Program-made: the position numbers and the translations under genes | DNA from: Chloroflexus sp. | GTDB lineage: Bacteria; Chloroflexota; Anaerolineae; Anaerolineales; Villigracilaceae | Direction of reading: 5' to 3' | Length of the DNA: 59,201 bases | Assembly (NCBI GenBank): GCA_020723995.1 | Contig: DYHT01000009.1 | Location: 5,599-64,799 of the forward strand | In this document: one piece after another, positions 13,995-21,378 of the stretch | Layout: every line of letters begins with the position of its first letter | How positions within the stretch are numbered: the first letter of the stretch is position 1 | Notes under the pieces: model-generated | Databases searched by the model: none | Told to the model about the DNA's origin: nothing | Seen by the model: the letters and a program-made list of their open reading frames with translations, nothing else

Positions 13995-15883
13995 AGAACA
14001 AACAACGCCTTTATCTCCGCAGCCGCGTCGTCTTGCTGGTAGACCTGTTTTTAACTGTTGCCGCGGTAATCAGCGCATACGCGCTGCGCCTGGAAGGCAC
14101 TTATTTCTATTTTTATTTACCCTCGGCTTACTGGCTGATTGGCATCGGCCTGGTCGTAAAACCGGTTGTCTATCATCTATTTGGCCTGTACCGCCGCCAG
14201 TGGATGTACGCCAGTACGAACGAGCTGAAATTGATCAGTATGGCGGTCACGGTCGCCTCGGCGGCTGTCTCGATTGCCATGTTCGTAATTTACTCTCAGG
14301 AACTCTTTGTGGGCTTCCCGCGTTCTGTCCTGGCAATTGATTGGGTCCTCTCGCTGATCGGCATCGGCGGATTCCGCCTATCCTTGAGATTGATCGCCGA
14401 AAGCCAGGCTTCAACCCAAAAACGACCGGCCGGGAAAGCCCATCATGTGCTGATCATCGGAGCCGGGGATGTAGGCGCGCTGGTGGTGCGCGAGATGCAA
14501 AAGAATCCGCAGTTGAATCTGACCCCAATCGGCTACCTCGACGACGATCAAACCAAACAAAAACTTCAAATATATGGCGTTCCAGTGGTCGGGAAGTTGG
14601 CCGATTTGGACCGCGTGCTTAATAACCGCCGCGTGGACGAGGTCATCATTGCCATCCCCAGTGCCGGCGGCCGCACCATCCGCATGGTGACCGACATTTG
14701 CCGGTTGAATGGCGTTGCATCTAGAAACATGCCTGGGATGTATGAGTTGCTGGGCGGCAAGGTCAGCGTCAGCCGCCTGCGCGAGGTGGACATCACCGAC
14801 CTGCTGCGGCGTGAACCGGCCCAGATCCAAAATGAGCTGATCGGGGGGGTTTTAAGTGCAAGGCGCGTGCTCGTCACCGGCGCAGGCGGGTCTATCGGCC
14901 GGGAAATTTGTCTCCAAATCGCCCGCTGGGCTCCGAGTGAATTGGTTCTGCTCGGCCACGGCGAAAACAGCATTTTTGAAAGCCTGTTGGAACTGCAGGA
15001 TAATTTCCCCTCCCTGCCAATCAAGCCGGTCATCGCGGACATTCGCGACCTGCCGCGCATGATGGTCATCCTGAAGAACCACCGTCCAGAAGTTATCTTC
15101 CATGCCGCCGCGCACAAGCACGTACCTCTTATGGAAGCCAATGTGGAAGAGGCTGTGACCAACAACATCCTCGGGACGCGCAACGTGGTCGAGGCGGCGG
15201 TCGCCTGCAGCGTAGAGCGGCTTGTGCTGATCTCTTCCGACAAGGCCATCCGGCCGGTCAGCGTGATGGGGGCGACCAAACGCGTGGCCGAGATGATCGT
15301 GCTGGAGGCTGCTTTTCGTACCGGGCGGGCTTTTTCGATCGTCCGTTTCGGGAATGTGTTAGGCAGCCGGGGCAGCGTGGTGCCGCTCTTCAAACGCCAG
15401 ATCGCCCACGGCGGCCCGGTCACAATCACGCATCCGGACATGAAGCGCTACTTCATGACCATCCCTGAGGCCGTGCATCTCGTCTTGCAGGCCGCGGCCA
15501 TGGGCCAGGGCGGCGAAATGTTCTTATTGAATATGGGACAGCAGGTGCGCATCCTCGACCTGGCCGAGGATTTGATCCGTCTCTCCGGCCTCGAACCGGG
15601 CAAGGATATCGAAATAGATTTCACCGGTATCCGTCCCGGCGAAAAACTGAGCGAAGATTTGTGGGATGAGGGCATGCGTTATCGGCCGACGACCCATCCC
15701 AATATCGTCCGCGTCGAAGAAGAGGAGACTCCCCCCGCCAGTTCGCTCCAGCAGACTGTGGATGAGTTGCTGCGCCTGGCGCGGGATGGAGAGCAAGCTG
15801 CCATCCTGGATCTGCTGGACGCAACCATCCCGAGCGCAACCATGCGCTCCACCCCGCCTCCCGATCTGACTTCTATTGTTTGA
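13991..15883 (+). CDS. CapD/FlaA1-type nucleotide-sugar 4,6-dehydratase, membrane form
   Basis: 630 residues from ATG 13991, which overlaps the epimerase stop as ATGA. Four N-terminal helices (about 10-130) are followed by a first Rossmann domain (VLIIGAGDVGALVVREM) and the C-terminal SDR domain: RVLVTGAGGSIGREICLQI, AAAHKHVPLMEAN, ISSDKAIRPVSVMGATKR, FGNVLGSRGSVVPLF. The WbpM/CapD family converts UDP-GlcNAc to the 4-keto-6-deoxy sugar. Full length with all motifs intact. Confidence 0.92.
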   Translation: MKNKQRLYLRSRVVLLVDLFLTVAAVISAYALRLEGTYFYFYLPSAYWLIGIGLVVKPVVYHLFGLYRRQWMYASTNELKLISMAVTVASAAVSIAMFVIYSQELFVGFPRSVLAIDWVLSLIGIGGFRLSLRLIAESQASTQKRPAGKAHHVLIIGAGDVGALVVREMQKNPQLNLTPIGYLDDDQTKQKLQIYGVPVVGKLADLDRVLNNRRVDEVIIAIPSAGGRTIRMVTDICRLNGVASRNMPGMYELLGGKVSVSRLREVDITDLLRREPAQIQNELIGGVLSARRVLVTGAGGSIGREICLQIARWAPSELVLLGHGENSIFESLLELQDNFPSLPIKPVIADIRDLPRMMVILKNHRPEVIFHAAAHKHVPLMEANVEEAVTNNILGTRNVVEAAVACSVERLVLISSDKAIRPVSVMGATKRVAEMIVLEAAFRTGRAFSIVRFGNVLGSRGSVVPLFKRQIAHGGPVTITHPDMKRYFMTIPEAVHLVLQAAAMGQGGEMFLLNMGQQVRILDLAEDLIRLSGLEPGKDIEIDFTGIRPGEKLSEDLWDEGMRYRPTTHPNIVRVEEEETPPASSLQQTVDELLRLARDGEQAAILDLLDATIPSATMRSTPPPDLTSIV

Positions 15884-15914
15884 ACGTTTGAGTCCACCGA
15901 AAAAAACCCGTTTT

Positions 15915-15965
15915 GTCATGCTGAGCACGTTCGCTACGCTCAGTGTAAACTCCGCGAAGCATCAA
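15915..15965. repeat. Truncated GTCATGCTGAG element
   Basis: GTCATGCTGAG at 15915-15925 matches the end type of the 145-264 and 9336-9412 elements. The opposite end survives only as GCGAAGCATC (15954-15963). It occupies the gap before the first femAB-like gene and creates a spurious in-frame extension of that gene. Confidence 0.5.
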
Positions 15966-15974
15966 CGCAAAACC

Positions 15975-16994
15975 ATGTCCGAACTCTCCCTGAACGTCTG
16001 GAATACATTTCTCGCCAACTCCCCCCACGCTCACCTTCTGCAAACCGGTGAGTGGGGCGAGTTGAAATCCGCTTTTGGCTGGAAGCCAGCGCGGATCATT
16101 GTGGGTGAGGTTGGCGCGCAAATACTCTTCCGCCGCTTGCTGCTGGGATTCACGCTGGCGTATATGCCGAAGGGACCTGTCTTCAGTAATCAGTCAGCAG
16201 TGATCAGTGACCAGTTTTGGGAGGAAGTGGACGCGGTTTGCCGCGCCCACCGTGCCATTTTCCTGAAAATCGAACCGGATGAATTGGAGTGCGACGACTC
16301 CCGTGGTCGCATTGCGAAGTCGGGAGACTTCGCACTCCGCGCCAGTCCGCATAATATCCAGCCGCCGCGTACCATCGTGGTGAACCTGCGCGACAGCGAA
16401 GAAGAAATCCTGGCGCGCATGAAACAGAAGACGCGCTACAACATCCGCCTGGCTGAGAAAAAAGGCGTCACAGTGCGCGCCTGGAATGATATTGCTGGTT
16501 TCCATGCAATGCTGCTGGCCACCGGCGAGCGGGATGTCTTCGGCGTCCACTCGCTGGTATATTATTGCCGCGCTTACGACCTTTTCCATAAGGCCGGCAT
16601 GTGCGAACTGCTCGTCGCAGAACATGAGGGCAGGCCATTGGCTGCATTGATGGTCTTCGCACGTGGGAAGCGCGCCTGGTACGTCTACGGTGCATCCACC
16701 GATGAAGAGCGCAACCGTATGCCGACTTACCGGCTGCAATGGGAAGCCATGCGCTGGGCAAAGGCGCGCGGCGCGGAAGAATACGATTTATGGGGCGTCC
16801 CCGACGAAGACGAAGAAACGCTGGAAGGCCAATTTGAGTCACGCCGCGACGGGTTGTGGGGCGTCTATCGTTTCAAACGCGGCTTTGGCGGCGAGATACG
16901 ACGAGCAGTGTCGGCGTTAGATAAGGTTTACAACCCGTTGCTCTATCGCGCCTATCTCTGGCGAGTGAGCCGGGGGGCGGGGGAGCAGAGCTGA
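15975..16994 (+). CDS. FemAB-like aminoacyltransferase 1
   Basis: 339 residues from ATG 15975. An open frame back to 15876 runs through repeat sequence and is rejected as coding. GNAT-like FemAB signatures: HLLQTGEWGELKSAFGWKP, LARMKQKTRYNIRLAEKKGV, and WEAMRWAKARGAEEYDLWGVP followed by GVYRFKRGFGGE. The family adds amino acids from charged tRNA to peptidoglycan precursors, or acts on related substrates. Residues near 105-121 derive from a palindromic insert (16286-16338). Its stop overlaps the next start by one base. Confidence 0.88.
   Translation: MSELSLNVWNTFLANSPHAHLLQTGEWGELKSAFGWKPARIIVGEVGAQILFRRLLLGFTLAYMPKGPVFSNQSAVISDQFWEEVDAVCRAHRAIFLKIEPDELECDDSRGRIAKSGDFALRASPHNIQPPRTIVVNLRDSEEEILARMKQKTRYNIRLAEKKGVTVRAWNDIAGFHAMLLATGERDVFGVHSLVYYCRAYDLFHKAGMCELLVAEHEGRPLAALMVFARGKRAWYVYGASTDEERNRMPTYRLQWEAMRWAKARGAEEYDLWGVPDEDEETLEGQFESRRDGLWGVYRFKRGFGGEIRRAVSALDKVYNPLLYRAYLWRVSRGAGEQS
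16286..16338. repeat. In-frame palindromic insert (femAB-like 1)
   Basis: The ends GGAGTGCG and CGCACTCC are complementary. The interior repeats the theme with GCGAAGTCGGGAGACTTCGC, a hairpin of seven base pairs. The coding frame is preserved and reads through as a DSRGRIAKSGDF-like peptide that interrupts an otherwise normal FemAB sequence. Confidence 0.8.
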
Positions 16995-18166
16995 TGCAGG
17001 CATTCAGCGGCCAGCCTTCAGCGTGGAATGAATTGATCGCCAGCCTGCCCAATCCACACTTATTGCAAACATGGGAATGGGCGCAGGTGAAGACAAAATA
17101 CGGCTGGAAGCCAATGCCGTTCGTGTGGACTGACAAGCCTTGCAAAGGTTTAGAACCTTCGCAAGGCTCAATCGTCGCGGCGGCGATGATTTTGAAACGG
17201 ACGATACTGGCCAGTGGCTTTGCGGCAAAGATGTGTGTGCTTTATGTCCCGAAAGGCCCGCTGATGGATTGGAATGAGGCTGTGCTACGGCAACGCGTTT
17301 TAGATGATTTGCAGGTTTTTGCACAACGCCAGGGAGCCATCTTCGTCAAAATTGACCCCGACGTGCTGCTGGGGACGGGAATCCCTGCCAGCGAGGAGGC
17401 AGTCGAAGATAACGGCGGACAGGCCGTGAGGTCCGATTTGACCCGCCGAAGGTGGCTGTTTTCGTCCGACCAAATCCAGTTCCGCAATACTGTTTTGATT
17501 GATTTATCCCCATCCGAAGAAGAGCTGCTGGTGCGTATGAAACAAAAGACGCGCTACAACGTGCGCCTGGCCGGGAAGAAAGGCGTGACGGTGCGCGCCG
17601 GAACGCCGGCTGATTTGTCGATGCTTTATAAGATGTATGCAGAAACATCCGTGCGAGATGGCTTCGTTATTCGGGATGAAACATATTATCAAACCGTGTG
17701 GCAAACCTTCATGAGCAATCCACCTTCATCCTTCCGCCTTCATCCTTCCGTAGAGCCGCTGATTGCCGAAGTGGACGGCCAACCCAGCGCGGCTATTTTT
17801 ATTTTCTATTTTGCAGGTAAGGCATATTATCTTTACGGCATGTCGCGTGAAGCCCAACGTGAGAAGATGCCGAATTACCTTTTGCAATGGGAGGCCATGC
17901 GGCGGGCGAAGGCGGCGGGCTGTACGGTTTATGACCTATGGGGCGCGCCGGACGAATTCAACGCGAGCGACACGCTGTGGGGCGTGTTCCGTTTCAAAGA
18001 AGGCCTGGGCGGGAAGGTCGTCCGCACACTGGGCGCGTGGGATTATCCTGCCAGCCCGATGTTTTACAAGTTGTATACGCAGACGTTGCCGAAGATATTG
18101 GATGTGATGCGCTCGCGCGGCAAAGCGCGAATCCACGAAGAAACACGAAGTTACACGAACAAGTAA
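16994..18166 (+). CDS. FemAB-like aminoacyltransferase 2
   Basis: 390 residues, a tandem paralogue of the preceding gene (HLLQTWEWAQVKTKYGWKP, VRMKQKTRYNVRLAGKKGV, WEAMRRAKAAGCTVYDLWGAP). It carries two recognisable repeat inserts (17138-17166 and 17723-17750) and a longer variable stretch around residues 128-160. The last 13 residues (ARIHEETRSYTNK) are encoded by the left arm of the CACGAAG repeat that precedes the GxxExxY gene, so the native C-terminus was probably replaced. Two FemAB copies could add successive residues to one cross-bridge. Confidence 0.85.
   Translation: MQAFSGQPSAWNELIASLPNPHLLQTWEWAQVKTKYGWKPMPFVWTDKPCKGLEPSQGSIVAAAMILKRTILASGFAAKMCVLYVPKGPLMDWNEAVLRQRVLDDLQVFAQRQGAIFVKIDPDVLLGTGIPASEEAVEDNGGQAVRSDLTRRRWLFSSDQIQFRNTVLIDLSPSEEELLVRMKQKTRYNVRLAGKKGVTVRAGTPADLSMLYKMYAETSVRDGFVIRDETYYQTVWQTFMSNPPSSFRLHPSVEPLIAEVDGQPSAAIFIFYFAGKAYYLYGMSREAQREKMPNYLLQWEAMRRAKAAGCTVYDLWGAPDEFNASDTLWGVFRFKEGLGGKVVRTLGAWDYPASPMFYKLYTQTLPKILDVMRSRGKARIHEETRSYTNK
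17138..17166. repeat. In-frame CCTTGC palindrome, copy 1
   Basis: The outer arms CCTTGC and GCAAGG and inner arms AAGGTT and AACCTT make a near-perfect hairpin of 29 bases. A longer relative with the same outer and inner arms lies at 19164-19216 in the desulfhydrase gene. Confidence 0.8.
17723..17750. repeat. In-frame CTTCATCCTTCCG tandem
   Basis: Two copies of CCTTCATCCTTCCG in a row, encoding a SSFRLHPS-like peptide. Same unit as 7546-7593 and 39735-39764. Confidence 0.75.
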
Positions 18167-18180
18167 AGAACACAAAGGAG
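18130..18180. repeat. Left CACGAAG arm flanking GxxExxY gene 1
   Basis: Begins ATCCACGAAG (18131-18140), then AAACACGAAG, TTACACGAA and so on. The complementary right arm is at 18569-18656; CTTCGTGGAT at 18639-18648 is the exact complement of the first unit. The left arm overlaps the end of the femAB-like gene. Confidence 0.75.
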
Positions 18181-18186
18181 TTTCCA

Positions 18187-18564
18187 ATGGCCGAATTGAT
18201 CTTCAAGGATGAAGTTTATGCCACCATTGGCGCGGCGATAGAAGTCCATCATGTGCTCGGCCCAGGCTTCCTTGAGCCAGTGTATCAGGAGGCAATGGAG
18301 ATTGAATCAAAGGCGCGCGGGGTTCCATTCGAAGCGCAAAAAGTGCTTGAAGTCCGTTACAAAGAACATATTCTGAGAAAAGAATACATCGCCGACATGG
18401 TCTGCTACAATAAAATCATCGTCGAATTCAAAGCCCTTGACCAGTCGACCGGCAGAGAAGAAGCCCAAATCCTCAACTATCTGAAAGCCACCGGCATGAA
18501 GGTTGGCTTGTTGATCAATTTTGGAAGTCATGGGCGACTCGAGTGGAAGCGCTTCGTCAATTAA
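18187..18564 (+). CDS. GxxExxY family protein 1
   Basis: 125 residues from ATG 18187; an open frame back to 17938 overlaps the femAB-like gene and is rejected. The hallmark GFLEPVY (G-x-x-E-x-x-Y) follows IGAAIEVHHVLGP. A D-x(n)-E-x-K pattern (IADMVCYNKIIVEFKAL) fits the PD-(D/E)XK nuclease-like fold, and the C-terminus has VGLLINFG. The function of the family is not known to me. The gene is enclosed by inverted CACGAAG arms (18130-18180, 18569-18656), which suggests it travels as a unit. Ribosome-binding site AAAGGAG. Confidence 0.88.
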   Translation: MAELIFKDEVYATIGAAIEVHHVLGPGFLEPVYQEAMEIESKARGVPFEAQKVLEVRYKEHILRKEYIADMVCYNKIIVEFKALDQSTGREEAQILNYLKATGMKVGLLINFGSHGRLEWKRFVN

Positions 18565-18568
18565 AACT

Positions 18569-18656
18569 TTGGATCCCTGCGTGGCCTTCGTGGATCCTCT
18601 TTTCGTGCTTCTTAAAACCCTTCGTGTTTCTTCGCGGCCTTCGTGGATAAAGGATT
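18569..18656. repeat. Right CACGAAG arm flanking GxxExxY gene 1
   Basis: Built of CTTCGTG units, including CTTCGTGTTTC (18620-18630) and CTTCGTGGAT (18639-18648), which pair with the left arm. It ends just before the desulfhydrase start at 18660. Confidence 0.75.
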
Positions 18657-18659
18657 ATC

Positions 18660-19682
18660 ATGATTCCTCGTTTGAAATTTGCCCACCTCCCCACCCCCAT
18701 CGAATCCCTGCCGCGCCTCAGCCAGGCACTCGGCGGGCCGCGGCTGCTGGTCAAACGTGACGACCAGACCGGCCTGGCTTTCGGCGGCAACAAGACCCGC
18801 AAACTGGAATTCCTGGTTGCCGATGCACAGTCGCAGGGCGCGCAAACGCTGATCACCGCCGGTGCAGCCCAATCCAACCACTGCCGGCAGACGGCCGCAG
18901 CCGCGGCGCGTTTCGGTTTCAAATGCATCCTGGTATTGACCGGAGATGCCCCTGCGCAAGTTTCCGGCAATCTCCTGCTCGATCATCTCTGCGGCGCGGA
19001 GATCATCTGGACAGAAAAATCCCAACGCGAGGCAATGCTCCAGCAAACATTTGACCAGGCTGAGGGGCAGGGATACAAGCCATATCTCGTTCCCTACGGC
19101 GGCTCCAGTCCGACCGGCGCGATGGGGTATGTTTTTGCGATGGAAGAATTGCTTCAACAAAATCCTTGCAAAGGTTCAGACCCTTCGGCTCTGCCTCAAG
19201 GCAGGCCTTCGCAAGGATTCCCAGATTGGATCATCTTTGCTTCTTCTTCCGGCGGGACGCAAGCCGGGCTGGCGCTGGGGGCACGCATTTTCGGCTACAA
19301 GGGCAAAGTCCTTGGCATCAGCATTGACGAGCCGCAGCGCGCCTTGCAGGAACACGTGGCGAAACTGGCCTCCGAGACAAGCGAGCGACTCGGGGAGCGG
19401 ATGGATTTCCCGGCGGATGAAATCCTGGTCAACGCGGATTACAATGCTGCCGGTTATGGTGTATTGACCGACGCCGAGCGGGAGGCCATCCGGTTGTTTG
19501 CCCGCACCGAAGGCCTGCTGCTCGACCCGGTCTACACCGGCCGCGCCGCGGCTGGGATGATTGATTTGATCCGCAAGGGGTTTTTCAAGAAGGATGAGAC
19601 GATACTCTTCTTGCACACCGGCGGGGGACCGGCTTTGTTCGCGGAGAAGTATAACCGGTTCATTGGGAATCGCCGTGACTAA
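18660..19682 (+). CDS. D-cysteine desulfhydrase / ACC deaminase-like PLP enzyme
   Basis: 340 residues, fold type II PLP enzyme. Motifs: PTPIESLPRLS, VKRDDQTGLAFGGNKTRKLE with the PLP lysine in GGNKTRK, ITAGAAQSNHCRQTAAAAA, SSSGGTQAGLALGA, DPVYTGRAAAGM and LHTGGGPALF. The family degrades D-cysteine to pyruvate, H2S and ammonia, or opens 1-aminocyclopropane-1-carboxylate; substrate cannot be decided by eye. Residues about 169-186 are a repeat-derived insert (19164-19216). The neighbouring RidA (10184) would handle imine by-products, but the genes are 8 kb apart. Confidence 0.88.
   Translation: MIPRLKFAHLPTPIESLPRLSQALGGPRLLVKRDDQTGLAFGGNKTRKLEFLVADAQSQGAQTLITAGAAQSNHCRQTAAAAARFGFKCILVLTGDAPAQVSGNLLLDHLCGAEIIWTEKSQREAMLQQTFDQAEGQGYKPYLVPYGGSSPTGAMGYVFAMEELLQQNPCKGSDPSALPQGRPSQGFPDWIIFASSSGGTQAGLALGARIFGYKGKVLGISIDEPQRALQEHVAKLASETSERLGERMDFPADEILVNADYNAAGYGVLTDAEREAIRLFARTEGLLLDPVYTGRAAAGMIDLIRKGFFKKDETILFLHTGGGPALFAEKYNRFIGNRRD
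19164..19216. repeat. In-frame CCTTGC palindrome, copy 2
   Basis: Same arms as 17138-17166 (CCTTGCAAAGGTT and CCTTCGCAAGG), with an added inner hairpin CTGCCTCAAGGCAG. The 53 bases lie in a surface loop of the desulfhydrase and do not break the frame. Confidence 0.75.
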
Positions 19683-19690
19683 GACCTTTT

Positions 19691-19803
19691 GGACACGGAT
19701 TACACCCTGGCCTAGCCCGCCAGGGCAGGCGGACGGACACGGAAAAACACGGATTTTTAATGCTTTTTTCCGTGTGAATCCGTGAAATCCGTGGCATCCG
19801 TGT
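19691..19803. repeat. ACACGGAT-type low-complexity inverted repeat
   Basis: The left arm is of ACACGGAT/ACACGGA units (first at 19693-19700); the right arm of ATCCGTG units ends ATCCGTGT (19796-19803). GGATTTTTAATGC with TTTTTTCC lies at the centre. No gene inside. Same build as the arms around the GxxExxY genes, with a different unit. Confidence 0.7.
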
Positions 19804-19826
19804 ACCCCCGCAGTTCGGGGGTGTAC
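19800..19826. repeat. GTGTAC-bounded palindrome, copy 1
   Basis: Layout GTGTAC, CCCCGCAGTTCGGGG, GTGTAC. The second copy at 59118-59144 has the same outer bases with the 15-base core in the opposite orientation. The hexamer on both sides looks like a duplicated target. Confidence 0.7.
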
Positions 19827-19857
19827 AGAATCACGGCAACTCCCAAAGAGCCGTAAA

Positions 19858-20331
19858 TCATTCTGCAAACGAAATTTTGTCCACGAGAAATTTATACGCC
19901 ATCTCCAAATCCAGCATGTATTTCGGTGGGCGAGGGGTACCATCGCTATTGCGCCCCTGATGATAAAAATCCAAGAATTTGACATTTTTGGATGTGATAA
20001 CGAGGAACAAGATTTCTATCAAAACAGCTTGCGTTTTCCGATAACGTGAGACGCTAGTGCGCTGTTCGCGCTCGATTTCGTATCTAGATTTGCCACCTTT
20101 CAATTCTTCTTGCCATCTCTGGAAAGTGCGATCATCGTCGTTGTATTCCACATCACATAAAGCCACAATCAACCCGTGTGCGTCATATTGGGCAATGCTC
20201 ATATCTATAGCCGCCTGATCGTTCAAGATAGCGCGGTGGTCATCGGACTTTATGGCTTTAGCTTTGAAATCCCAATTGATATTACGCCTGGCATCAAATT
20301 TGACAACTGTCTTTCTACCGCTTGGTCTCAC
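19858..20331 (-). CDS. Putative type II restriction endonuclease, C-terminal part
   Basis: 157 codons from GTG 20331, which overlaps the TAG of the upstream ORF by one base. The segment KFDARRNINWDFKAKAI contains D-x-K within a hydrophobic strand, as in PD-(D/E)XK nucleases. Position directly after a DNA methyltransferase gene supports a restriction role. It lacks a convincing N-terminus of its own. The upstream 68-codon ORF probably supplies it, through a frameshift or as a separate subunit. Recognition sequence unknown. Confidence 0.6.
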   Translation of the reverse strand: MRPSGRKTVVKFDARRNINWDFKAKAIKSDDHRAILNDQAAIDMSIAQYDAHGLIVALCDVEYNDDDRTFQRWQEELKGGKSRYEIEREQRTSVSRYRKTQAVLIEILFLVITSKNVKFLDFYHQGRNSDGTPRPPKYMLDLEMAYKFLVDKISFAE

Positions 20332-20537
20332 TAATCTGATTTATCGCCAGGAATTTCAAACTGTTCTGTCAGACAATCGCGGCAAAGCATCTCAAATAAG
20401 AAAGCCCACCATTCCATCTGTTTCCAGTTGTAATTGGCGGCTTTCAGCGCAAGAACACTTGCTTTCCCTTCCCAAGTAACGGGTAGATTGGAGAGGGCGG
20501 TTTTGGCGATTCCAACATCGGACTTGTATTTGGCCAT
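20331..20537 (-). CDS. Putative restriction endonuclease, N-terminal part
   Basis: 68 codons from ATG 20537, starting 8 bases after the methyltransferase stop (ATG 20537, MTase TAG 20546-20548). Ends at TAG 20331-20333, overlapping the GTG of the next ORF. The sequence (SDVGIAKTALSNLPVTWEGK, EWWAFLFEMLCRDCL) looks like the helical N-terminus of a nuclease. The downstream frame is closed by a stop 10-12 bases before its GTG. Any frameshift must therefore fall within about nine bases. Confidence 0.55.
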   Translation of the reverse strand: MAKYKSDVGIAKTALSNLPVTWEGKASVLALKAANYNWKQMEWWAFLFEMLCRDCLTEQFEIPGDKSD

Positions 20538-20545
20538 GCGAGCTC

Positions 20546-21376
20546 CTAGAACAAACGTGGGGTGGCAACACCTTCGATGGCGATCCGTTTGCGGGCAATT
20601 TCGCAATATTCTTCGGCGATGTCTATGCCAATATATGTGCGTTGATTTCGGGCTGCCATTACACAAGTTGTACCACTTCCACACATCGGGTCAAGAACAG
20701 TGTCGTCAGGTTTTGAGAAAGTTAGGATTAAATCCTCTGCAAGCTTATCGGGGAAGGTTGCGGGATGATAGAGCTTGAGCTTATTGCCTTCGGTGTTGCT
20801 TGTAGCATACTGCCAAACCGTCCCGCGGCACTTCATAGGATTGACAGCTTTTGGTTCGATTTTCTTGAAACCACCGTTGGTCAACCTATCTGTGCCTGTG
20901 TAAATCTTGCCAGCGTGCTTGCTGGGAACCATCAGGTGTTCTTTTTGGAAGATTGCGGGGTGTTCACCTTTGAAAAACATCATGATGTATTCATGGTCAA
21001 CGCGGAATCGTTGATTCCACCATGCACCAGGGTTGCCATCCCGCCTGTACACGCAGGTTTCAAACATTTTCCAACCGAGTTGATCGCACCAGTTGACGGC
21101 TAAGCGGAATGTCGTGAGCGACTTGGCGAAGTTTTTCGTCCCATCGCCTATAACTACAACAGCCACACCGCCATCTTTTGTCACTCTGTAAAGTTGCTGA
21201 CCTAAGGCAATAAAATCAAATGACCAATTGTTCTTGTAATCCCGAATGGAGTCGTATGGCGGAGAAAAAACAGTTAAATCAATCGAATTGTCTGCAAAAT
21301 GAGGCAATTCTTGCAAGCAATCTGCATGGATGATTTGATTGAGTCGAGCTAAGGTCGGGCTTTTCACGTTTATCAT
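20546..21376 (-). CDS. DNA methyltransferase of RM system 1 (beta-class)
   Basis: 276 residues. Catalytic motif IV SPPYDSIRDY comes early (about residue 39), and the AdoMet-binding DPMCGSGTTCVMAA late (about 230), the beta-class order. SPPY favours N4-cytosine or N6-adenine modification. It is full length and encoded directly before the split nuclease on the same strand, with 2 bases between its start and the stop of the acyl-CoA synthetase gene upstream. The lower GC content than its neighbours suggests transfer. Confidence 0.88.
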   Translation of the reverse strand: MINVKSPTLARLNQIIHADCLQELPHFADNSIDLTVFSPPYDSIRDYKNNWSFDFIALGQQLYRVTKDGGVAVVVIGDGTKNFAKSLTTFRLAVNWCDQLGWKMFETCVYRRDGNPGAWWNQRFRVDHEYIMMFFKGEHPAIFQKEHLMVPSKHAGKIYTGTDRLTNGGFKKIEPKAVNPMKCRGTVWQYATSNTEGNKLKLYHPATFPDKLAEDLILTFSKPDDTVLDPMCGSGTTCVMAARNQRTYIGIDIAEEYCEIARKRIAIEGVATPRLF

Positions 21377-21378
21377 AT

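Noticed and set aside
14341-15441. Overlapping ORFs on both strands inside the CapD-type gene
   Set aside because: All are shadows of a continuous 630-residue protein with intact motifs.
17938-18186. N-terminal extension of GxxExxY protein 1
   Set aside because: It overlaps the femAB-like gene in another frame; family similarity starts exactly at ATG 18187, which has its own ribosome-binding site.
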